Source: Lachnospiraceae bacterium (lineage in GTDB: Bacteria; Bacillota; Clostridia; Lachnospirales; Lachnospiraceae). From it: a stretch of 12,059 bases of DNA. Numbering within the stretch: position 1 is the stretch's first letter; each line of letters begins with the position of its first letter. Under the pieces are notes generated by a model. It was not told where the DNA came from. It worked only from the letters and a program-made list of their open reading frames with translations, and ran no database searches. The DNA lies in NCBI GenBank assembly GCA_021199405.1, contig JAJQID010000140.1, forward strand, positions 1 to 12,059. Reading direction: 5' to 3'. Shown piece after piece: positions 6,976 to 12,059 of this stretch. The position numbers and the translations under genes were made by a program.

Positions 6976-8196
6976 TTACAGGTAATCCCATGGACTGACA
7001 TATGATCCGTTCAGACGCACGCTGAAATGCAGATGGTTGCCTGTGGATCTTCCCGTCGTTCCCACGGCCGCGATCAGATCTCCTTTGCTGACCGTATCGC
7101 CGGCGGATACATACAGCTTGGAAGCATGCATATATATGGTATACAGTCCATCGCCGTGATCGATCATGACATAATTGCCCATAGACCAGTTATAGGTGGC
7201 CGCCACCACTGTTCCATCATAAGCCGCCAGAATGGACGACCCTTCCGGCGCCGCCATATCGACTCCATTATGGTAAGCGGTCTCACCGGTGAACGGATCC
7301 GTTCTGTATCCGAAGTCCGAGGAAATGGCGGTATAATTGGGACAGGGCCAGCAGAAGGTACCGCCGTCGTAGCTGACTGAGCTGGTGATCTTCTCAATCT
7401 CCGCCTCCAGCTGCTCAATCAATGAGGTCTGATATTCCAGATCCTCCTCCAACTCCGTGATCGACGCCTCTGTGGAGCTGATATCCGACTGATATGCCGC
7501 CAGATCCTGAGTCTTCTGCGATCTGAGAGCCTCCAAGCTCGCTTCCTCTTCCTCCAGTGCTTCTCTTGCTGCTTCCAGCGTGGCCTGTTCTTCCTCCAGC
7601 TGCTCCTTTACCAGCTCCACATACTGCCGCTGCAGAATATAGGTCTGGAGCATCTCATAATCATAGGAGGCCAGCTGTTCCACGTATTCCGCCTGATTGA
7701 GCATATCGGCAAAGCTGCCTGCTGACAGAATGGTCTCCAGATAGCTGCTGGTTTCCATCTCATACATATACTGTATGCGGACACACATGCTGGCATACTG
7801 CTCTTCCTCCTGTGCCAGCGCCGCCTCAAGCTCCGCCTCCTGCCCGGCAATTTCCGCTTCCTTCTGAGCAATCAGAGATTCATATCCGGAAATCTTATCC
7901 GTCAGCTCAGAGATGGAGCTGTCCACACTCTGAATATATGCGCTCAGATCGCTTTTTTTGCTCTGAAGCTCCTCCACAATAGATTCCAGATCAGAGATGG
8001 AGCTTTTAATATTTTCCTGTTCCTGCTGCGCTTCCTCAATTTCCTGCTGTTTGGCCGCCACCGTAGCCTGATCTACCTCTGACAGGTTGGCGGCGCCCAC
8101 AGGCGTCCCCCACAGAATTCCTGTCACTAAAATCACGGCCAGAATCGCCGCCGGAACAGTCCTTCCCCTTTCAGGTCCTTTCCTGCGTCCTTTCAT
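6976..8196 (-). CDS. Secreted coiled-coil M23 peptidoglycan hydrolase (PcsB/CwlO/EnvC-like, FtsEX partner)
   Basis: 406 aa. A signal peptide occupies about 1-36 (basic MKGRRKGPERGR, hydrophobic core, VGAA cleavage region). Two long coiled-coil stretches lie at about 40-135 and 188-272. Between them is a MYEMETSSYLETILSAGSF segment like the hinge region of PcsB/CwlO-type FtsEX partners. The M23/LytM domain spans about 288-406 with zinc motif HNGVD (H309, D313), YMHAS (H357) and HLH (H388, H390). All catalytic residues are present, so unlike E. coli EnvC it should be an active endopeptidase and not merely an amidase activator. The start is ambiguous: an ATG at 8244 adds 16 residues and has GAGGGG only two bases away. 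The ATG at 8196 gives a standard signal peptide. It directly follows ftsX. Confidence 0.92.
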   Translation of the reverse strand: MKGRRKGPERGRTVPAAILAVILVTGILWGTPVGAANLSEVDQATVAAKQQEIEEAQQEQENIKSSISDLESIVEELQSKKSDLSAYIQSVDSSISELTDKISGYESLIAQKEAEIAGQEAELEAALAQEEEQYASMCVRIQYMYEMETSSYLETILSAGSFADMLNQAEYVEQLASYDYEMLQTYILQRQYVELVKEQLEEEQATLEAAREALEEEEASLEALRSQKTQDLAAYQSDISSTEASITELEEDLEYQTSLIEQLEAEIEKITSSVSYDGGTFCWPCPNYTAISSDFGYRTDPFTGETAYHNGVDMAAPEGSSILAAYDGTVVAATYNWSMGNYVMIDHGDGLYTIYMHASKLYVSAGDTVSKGDLIAAVGTTGRSTGNHLHFSVRLNGSYVSPWDYL

Positions 8197-8256
8197 CCTT
8201 ATTTCCCATAAATCATTCTGTACAGCTTTTCTGCCGGATGCCATGTCCCCTCAATG

Positions 8257-9156
8257 TCAGACCCGCAGATGCTTCCGACAGGTAAACACACTGCCAAAGA
8301 ATCCAATCCCCACACCGATCGCCACAGAAAGCGGCACCAGAATCTGAAAGACCTCCTTAACATCCAGAAAGCCCAGCAGACTGCTGAGGGAGGAAAACCG
8401 GGTGACAATAGCAATAATCACATTATTATACACGAAATAAAGCGCCGTCAGCGGGATGGCCGTGCCGATCAGTCCGATCAGTACCCCCTCGATAATGAAA
8501 GGAAACCGCACGAAGAAATCGGTGGCGCCTATATATTTCATAATATTGATTTCTTCCTTTCGGATGGAAATGCCGATGGTAATGGTATTGCTGATCAGGA
8601 ACACACTGACCAGGAACAGAATCCCGATGATTCCCACAGACGCGACTCCTACCAAAGAATTCAGGCTGCCCAGCGTAGTAGCCGCCAGCTCGCTTTTATT
8701 GACCCGACGCACAACATCCTGGCTTTCAAGGTAGTCCACCAGCTCGCTCTGCAGAGTCACATCGCTCATATAAATCGTCAGGCTGGCTGAATCTGCCAGG
8801 GGATTATCCACAAAACCATCCAGATAATCAGTCACGCCCAGCTCCTCCGCGAAGGATTCCCAGGCCTCATCCGCCGAGGTGTACTCCACATGATCCACCT
8901 CGTCCCGCAGAATCAGCTGATCCCGAAGCGCCAGCATTTCCTCCTCCGTGGTACCGGACTGGAAAAATACCGTCACCGAAATTTCCCTCTGCACATTATT
9001 GACAATATACTGAAGATTCAGCATGATGGCAGCAAAAGCACCAAGAAGAAACAGGCAGGCGCTGATGGTAGCAACGCTCGCCAGTGTATACCATTTATTG
9101 CGAAAAAGGCTTACAAATCCTTCCTTGATCGTATATCCCAACGAACTAATCCTCAT
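8257..9156 (-). CDS. ftsX: Cell division protein FtsX
   Basis: 299 aa, the usual length for a Gram-positive FtsX. Four membrane segments are visible at about 24-46, 169-190, 218-245 and 270-291, with a large external loop (about 50-165) between the first two; this loop is the part that contacts the hydrolase in known systems. Family motifs include LGYTIKEGFVSLFRNKW near the start and IRKEEINIMKYIGATDFFVR at 198-217 before the third segment. The ATG at 9156 overlaps the ftsE stop by 11 bases and has GGGAG nine bases upstream. The open frame continues upstream to 9288, but that stretch is only the alternate-frame reading of the ftsE tail (Lys/Arg/Thr-rich) and is rejected. The next gene encodes the M23 hydrolase. 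Confidence 0.95.
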   Translation of the reverse strand: MRISSLGYTIKEGFVSLFRNKWYTLASVATISACLFLLGAFAAIMLNLQYIVNNVQREISVTVFFQSGTTEEEMLALRDQLILRDEVDHVEYTSADEAWESFAEELGVTDYLDGFVDNPLADSASLTIYMSDVTLQSELVDYLESQDVVRRVNKSELAATTLGSLNSLVGVASVGIIGILFLVSVFLISNTITIGISIRKEEINIMKYIGATDFFVRFPFIIEGVLIGLIGTAIPLTALYFVYNNVIIAIVTRFSSLSSLLGFLDVKEVFQILVPLSVAIGVGIGFFGSVFTCRKHLRV

Positions 9157-9991
9157 AATCGTATTCTCCCGCTTCGTACTCCTCTTCCTCGTACGTTTCC
9201 TCTTCGTATTCCTCTTCCTCGTACTCCTGCGTATCGTAATCCTCGTATTTTCCCGCTTCGTACTCTCCGAACTTAATATCGCTCTCAATCACGCCCTTAT
9301 GTACCGTAATCACTCTTTTATGCATCTGATCCACAATTTCCTTATTGTGGGTCACAACCACAACGGTAGTGCCGCGCCGATTGAATACATTTAACAGGCG
9401 CATAATTTCCTGACTGTTGGCCGGATCCAGGTTGCCGGTTGGCTCATCGCAGAGCAGAATCTCCGGCTGATTGACCAGCGCCCTGGCAAGGGCCACTCTC
9501 TGCTGCTCTCCGCCGGAAAGGTGCCTGGGCTTGGCCTTATATTTCCCGGCAAGACCTACGTATTTTAAAATAGCGGGCACGCTCTTATCCATCTTGGCGC
9601 GGGGCACCTGTGTTACCCGCTGCGCGAACGCCACATTTTCATACACGTTCATATCCTTCAGCAGGCGGAAATCCTGAAACACCACCCCAAGGCGGCGGCG
9701 AAACGCCGGCACCCTCCTGTGCTTCATGGTGGACAGATTCTCCCCCAGCACATAGACGCTGCCCTTGGTTGCCACAATTTCACGCAGCAAAAGCTTGATC
9801 AGCGTGGACTTGCCGGATCCGCTGACACCGACGATAAACACAAATTCGCCCTTCTTGATCCGGAGCGAAACATTTTTTAAGACCGGGGCGTTGGTATAGA
9901 CATGCGTTACATTATCCAGGACGATGGCGTCGTCCTCTTCCAGAAGTACTGTATCTTTTAAACCTTTTTTTCTCAAACCTTCGTTCCTCAT
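9146..9991 (-). CDS. ftsE: Cell division ATP-binding protein FtsE with acidic Glu/Tyr-rich C-terminal tail
   Basis: 281 aa, longer than the usual 220-230. The ABC core is complete: Walker A GVSGSGKST at 55-63, Q-loop FQDFRLL at 105-111, signature LSGGEQQR at 158-165, Walker B ILLCDEP at 178-184, H-loop H215. It would energise FtsX and thereby control peptidoglycan hydrolysis. Two additions stand out: about 20 extra N-terminal residues before the conserved IVLDNVTHVY, and a tail at 243-281 with 22 Glu/Asp and 9 Tyr in 39 residues. Six Tyr (252, 257, 262, 267, 272, 277) are spaced exactly five apart. The ATG at 9991 has AGAAG too close to act well, and an in-frame TAG precedes it. A TTG at 9976 with GAGG nine bases upstream is an alternative start. 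The end overlaps ftsX. Confidence 0.94.
   Translation of the reverse strand: MRNEGLRKKGLKDTVLLEEDDAIVLDNVTHVYTNAPVLKNVSLRIKKGEFVFIVGVSGSGKSTLIKLLLREIVATKGSVYVLGENLSTMKHRRVPAFRRRLGVVFQDFRLLKDMNVYENVAFAQRVTQVPRAKMDKSVPAILKYVGLAGKYKAKPRHLSGGEQQRVALARALVNQPEILLCDEPTGNLDPANSQEIMRLLNVFNRRGTTVVVVTHNKEIVDQMHKRVITVHKGVIESDIKFGEYEAGKYEDYDTQEYEEEEYEEETYEEEEYEAGEYDYED
9159..9181 (-). repeat. Direct repeat copy 2 (downstream), holds the ftsX ribosome binding site
   Basis: 23-bp element that matches 9243-9265 at 22 of 23 positions. It encodes EYEAGEY at the end of FtsE and contains GGGAG, the ftsX Shine-Dalgarno, nine bases before the ftsX ATG. The only mismatch, at 9166 (G on the minus strand, A in the other copy), is the final G of GGGAG. 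Confidence 0.85.
9166..9170 (-). promoter_or_regulatory. ftsX ribosome binding site inside the ftsE coding region
   Basis: GGGAG, nine bases upstream of the ftsX ATG at 9156, embedded in the ftsE tail codons. It supports the 9156 start and implies coupled translation of FtsE and FtsX. Confidence 0.7.
9181..9242 (-). repeat. Degenerate 15-bp tandem repeats encoding the Tyr pentads
   Basis: Between the two 23-bp copies, the DNA is built of imperfect 15-bp units (tyrosine codon plus four mostly GAG/GAA codons). A 14-bp segment at 9181-9194 recurs exactly at 9211-9224, so the tract also has a 30-bp period. Gain or loss of units would keep the ftsE frame. Confidence 0.75.
9243..9265 (-). repeat. 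Direct repeat copy 1 (upstream) in the ftsE tail
   Basis: First copy of the 23-bp repeat, encoding EYEAGKY at the start of the acidic tail. It lies 84 bp from copy 2, offset to offset, in the same frame. It carries GGGAA where copy 2 has GGGAG, so it is a poorer ribosome binding sequence. Confidence 0.85.
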
Positions 9992-9996
9992 CTTCT

Positions 9997-10024
9997 AAAA
10001 TACCCGCGCAGAAAAGTAATCCAA
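9997..10024 (-). promoter_or_regulatory. Possible weak promoter just before ftsE
   Basis: TTGGAT (10024-10019) and TATTTT (10002-9997) on the minus strand with a 16-base spacer. Initiation would fall at about 9990, on top of the annotated ATG, which would favour the internal TTG start at 9976. The boxes also lie in a hairpin, so this is a tentative call. Confidence 0.22.
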
Positions 10025-10044
10025 ACTGTTTCGCCCGGGTATTT
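9998..10044 (-). other. Long imperfect hairpin ahead of ftsE
   Basis: Arms AAATACCCG (10044-10036 on the minus strand) and CGGGTATTT (10006-9998) are perfectly complementary over 9 bp. Three further pairs follow after one mismatch, around a loop of about 20 bases. The 3' arm ends seven bases before the ftsE ATG. The short TATTTT at the end of the arm is a weak U-tract, so this might act as a partial terminator, as an attenuator, or as a structure that hides the ftsE start. Confidence 0.5.
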
Positions 10045-10057
10045 ATTCTTATTTATC

Positions 10058-10095
10058 ATTCGCATCCGCTTATTCATTTCAGGTCGGCTGCGAAT
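10058..10095 (-). other. Second imperfect hairpin in the ftsE leader
   Basis: Arms ATTCGCA-x-CCG and CGG-x-TGCGAAT pair over ten positions with one internal mismatch and a 16-base loop. It begins about a dozen bases after the stop of the upstream regulator gene. It is not followed by T-residues. Together with the hairpin at 9998-10044 it fills most of the 115-base gap. Confidence 0.45.
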
Positions 10096-10106
10096 AGTAA
10101 CATTAG

Positions 10107-11189
10107 TTAATCCATTTTTTCCATATATTTCATATATTTCACCACCATCAGCGCGATACGGAAGGTGATGGCATCCTCAAACACTCTCAGGTCCAGACCT
10201 GTGGTCTTCTGCAGCTTATCCAGACGATACACCAGCGTATTGCGGTGGATAAACAGCTGACGGGAGGTCTCAGACACATTCAGGCTGTTTTCAAAAAACT
10301 TATTGATCGTAGTCAGGGTCTCCTCATCAAAATCATCGATGGAGCGGCCGCCGAAAATCTCACGGATAAACATCTTGCACAGCGGAATGGGAAGCTGATA
10401 GATCAGGCGTCCGATCCCCAGCTCATTGTAGGCGACAACCTCCTTTTCCTCAAAAAAGATCCGTCCAACATCCAGCGCCATCTTGGCCTCCTTGTAGGAG
10501 CGGCTCACATCCTTGATCTCCCCCACAGAGGTACCGTAAGCAATATGAGCGTTTTTGATGCCCTCCTTTGAAAGAGCATGGATAACGCCCGCGGCATAAC
10601 GGTCAATGTCAGCGTTGGTTTCATTCTCCCCCAGGTCCTTGACAATAATGACATCCTTCTCATCCACAGCAGTGATAAACTCCCGGGGACTATTGCCGAA
10701 AGCCGTCCTTGTCAGCTCCAGCATATTCATCTCCTTGCTGTTGTCCGCTTGGATAATCAGCACGGTGCGGCGCTGCTCAAAGGGCATATGAAGCTTTTTG
10801 GAGCGACTGTAGATATCCACTAAAAGCAGATTGTCCAGCAGAAGGTTCTTGACAAAATTGTCCTTGTCAAAGCGCTCCTTGTAGGCCACCAGCAGGGTCT
10901 GAATCTGGAAAGCGCTCATTTTGCCGATCATGTAGGCAGTATCTCCGGTACCCTGCACGACCAGAATATATTCCAGCTGATACTCATCATATATTTTGAA
11001 ATACTGGTATCCGGCCACCTCCTGGGACTCCGCCACGGATCTGGCAAATTCCGCGCAGCGGCCCGCACATTCCCGCATGTCACCGGTGGAAGCGATCTCC
11101 TTGCCGTCTGCGTCCATAACGGCCAGCTCCACCCTTCCAATGTTTTTCAGTCCGTCGATTGTACTCTGCAGTATCTGATTGGATATCAT
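10107..11189 (-). CDS. PucR/CdaR-type transcription regulator
   Basis: 360 aa. An N-terminal region (about 1-125) resembles a sugar-diacid-type sensor (ILQSTIDGLKNIGRVELAVMD). A central GGDEF-like (CdaR) domain spans about 138-285 (RTVLIIQAD, AHIAYGTSVGEIKDVSRSYKEA). A C-terminal PucR-type helix-turn-helix lies at about 291-350 (TLTTINKFFENSLNVSETSR, LFIHRNTLVYRLDKL). The HTH form is diagnostic; the ligand is not predictable. A C41-x3-C45 pair lies in the sensor. The ATG at 11189 is chosen because GAGGG lies nine bases upstream; the open frame to 11276 adds an unrelated leader. It is a cytoplasmic DNA-binding protein, likely homo-oligomeric by family. Its position 115 bases before ftsE suggests it could control the ftsEX module or itself, which is inference from context. 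Confidence 0.88.
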   Translation of the reverse strand: MISNQILQSTIDGLKNIGRVELAVMDADGKEIASTGDMRECAGRCAEFARSVAESQEVAGYQYFKIYDEYQLEYILVVQGTGDTAYMIGKMSAFQIQTLLVAYKERFDKDNFVKNLLLDNLLLVDIYSRSKKLHMPFEQRRTVLIIQADNSKEMNMLELTRTAFGNSPREFITAVDEKDVIIVKDLGENETNADIDRYAAGVIHALSKEGIKNAHIAYGTSVGEIKDVSRSYKEAKMALDVGRIFFEEKEVVAYNELGIGRLIYQLPIPLCKMFIREIFGGRSIDDFDEETLTTINKFFENSLNVSETSRQLFIHRNTLVYRLDKLQKTTGLDLRVFEDAITFRIALMVVKYMKYMEKMD

Positions 11190-11309
11190 ATCGTTATTCC
11201 CTCGTTCTTTTTCTTTTGAAGTGATGTTTGGTTCCGGCCCGTAACTATTCACGGCTTCTGTCCCCTTCATGCGCAAAAGCGCCCCGTGAACAGTAACTTT
11301 ATAGATACA

Positions 11310-11338
11310 AATCTACATAAATTGCGCAAAAAAATCAA
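11310..11338 (-). promoter_or_regulatory. Probable promoter of the PucR-like regulator gene
   Basis: TTGATT (11338-11333) and TAGATT (11315-11310) on the minus strand with 17 bases between. The surrounding region is AT-rich, in contrast to the flanking coding DNA. The spacer contains the palindrome TTGCGCAA (11322-11329), a possible operator. The leader to the ATG at 11189 would be about 115 bases. The 215-base gap between this gene and the S1-protein stop shows no clear intrinsic terminator. Confidence 0.42.
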
Positions 11339-11404
11339 CACTTTTTTGTTGGAAATAACGATTTTTATTTGACAATTTTTCTTTATGCACTTCTGACTGC
11401 CGTC

Positions 11405-12059
11405 TCAGGCCCTGTGAATTCCTTTTTCCGTGAGAATAATCTTTTTTTCCTTCAGAAGATGACCCACGGCCCGCTTAAATTCATTCTTGCTCATACCGGT
11501 TTCCCTGCGAATTACCTCCGGGGAAGCCTTGTCATTGAACGGCAGACCGCCTCCAAAGCTGTCAATCAGCGCAAGAACCTTCTCCCCATCCTCGCTGATC
11601 TGAAGATAAGCCTTCTGACGGATGCTCAGATCCAGCTTGCCGTCCTCCTTGACATGGATGACCCTGGCTTCCACCTGATCCCCCACTGAAAGGGCTCTGC
11701 CATACAGCTCCTTTTGAGGAATCAGTCCGGAATATTGATCATCCACTGCCACAAAAGCACCGAAATTGTCGCTGATCTCATACACGGTACCGGTAACCTG
11801 ATCCTCCTTCCGATATGGGCTCTCCGTAGACAGCTCCCGATACACGTTCATTGTGGCGCAAAGTCTGCCGCTCTTGTCTATGTACATGGACACCAGCACC
11901 TCTTCGCCCTCTTTTACTTTATGCTTCTGCTGCCGATAAGGCAAAAAAAGATCCTTTTCCAGCCCCCAGTCCAGAAATGCGCCTATCTTTCCAACCTGCA
12001 CCACCTTCAGCCTGGCAACCTGCCCCATGCAAAGCTTCGGCGTCAGGGTGGTGGCAACC
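11405..12059 (-). CDS. cvfB: CvfB-type S1 RNA-binding protein, N-terminal part outside the window
   Basis: The last 217 or so codons are visible. The frame stays open to the right edge, and the residues there (VATTLTPKLCMGQVARL) match the linker ahead of the second S1 domain in CvfB/YitL proteins, so the ATG at 12028 is internal and not the true start. Visible parts: an S1-like domain (LKVVQVGKIGAFLDWGLEK), a second S1 domain (GTVYEISDNFGAFVAVDDQ, GLIPQKEL, DGKLDLSIRQ), and a C-terminal winged-helix segment (NEFKRAVGHLLKEKKIILTE). Known CvfB proteins have about 280-300 residues with three S1 domains plus a winged helix, bind RNA, and affect virulence gene expression in Staphylococcus aureus. 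The start and its regulation lie outside the window. The next gene downstream has its own probable promoter. Confidence 0.88.
   Translation of the reverse strand, partial: VATTLTPKLCMGQVARLKVVQVGKIGAFLDWGLEKDLFLPYRQQKHKVKEGEEVLVSMYIDKSGRLCATMNVYRELSTESPYRKEDQVTGTVYEISDNFGAFVAVDDQYSGLIPQKELYGRALSVGDQVEARVIHVKEDGKLDLSIRQKAYLQISEDGEKVLALIDSFGGGLPFNDKASPEVIRRETGMSKNEFKRAVGHLLKEKKIILTEKGIHRA

Noticed and set aside
7907..8004. Exact 14-bp repeat (7907-7920 and 7991-8004)
   Set aside because: Both copies encode similar coiled-coil segments (SISEL, SISDL) of the M23 protein, so the repeat reflects protein periodicity and codon reuse.
9157..9288. Upstream extension of the ftsX frame encoding a Lys/Arg/Thr-rich N-terminus
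   Set aside because: It is the alternate-frame reading of the repetitive ftsE tail; ftsX has its own ribosome binding site at 9166-9170 and a family-typical start at 9156.
9998..10044. Intrinsic terminator on the plus strand (GC stem followed by T-rich sequence)
   Set aside because: The T-rich side fits a plus-strand terminator, but no plus-strand gene leads into it; the structure is more simply read as part of the ftsE leader.
12026..12028. ATG as the start of the S1-domain protein
   Set aside because: The frame continues to the window edge and the upstream residues match the inter-domain linker of CvfB; it is an internal methionine.
1..12059. tRNA, rRNA, CRISPR array, insertion sequence or prophage
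   Set aside because: Searched by eye on both strands; no clover-leaf candidates, regularly spaced repeats, transposase genes or phage genes were seen.

Overview
The window looks like core chromosome of a Firmicute of class Clostridia, most likely a Lachnospiraceae-type gut anaerobe. That placement is an inference from protein families and gene order (IreB-RuvX-DUF1292 followed by RNase J and YlbF; a PucR/CdaR-like regulator beside ftsEX), not from a phylogenetic marker. All thirteen supported genes lie on the minus strand, so transcription runs from high to low coordinates. There are no RNA genes, mobile elements, CRISPR arrays or signs of recent transfer.

In transcription order: (1) 12059-11405, the 3' part of a CvfB-type S1-domain RNA-binding protein cut by the window edge. 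(2) 11189-10107, a PucR/CdaR-type transcription regulator with its own probable promoter. (3) 9991-3960, a close-packed cell-envelope module: FtsE (ATPase) and FtsX (membrane partner), a secreted coiled-coil M23 peptidoglycan hydrolase of the PcsB/CwlO/EnvC type that FtsEX would control, a membrane-anchored S41 carboxy-terminal processing protease with a PDZ domain, and an alpha-phosphoglucomutase/phosphomannomutase that supplies sugar phosphates for polymer synthesis. (4) From a good sigma-A-like promoter at 3963-3935, a housekeeping series: IreB, RuvX, a DUF1292 protein, RNase J, a YlbF-family protein and a short membrane-anchored MltG-like protein lacking the transglycosylase domain.

The two halves have coherent themes: septal or lateral wall remodelling (FtsEX, M23 hydrolase, protease), and RNA processing or stress control (RNase J with YlbF; IreB as a kinase-pathway phosphoprotein).

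The most unusual feature is the end of ftsE. FtsE carries an acidic Glu/Tyr-rich C-terminal tail of about 40 residues in which six tyrosines are spaced exactly five residues apart. The DNA for it is bounded by a 23-bp direct repeat (22/23 identical). The downstream copy contains the ftsX ribosome binding site, and the single mismatch between copies falls on the last G of that site. The ftsE leader also holds two long imperfect hairpins. No wholly new system is evident; the rest is conserved core biology with some regulatory structures worth checking.
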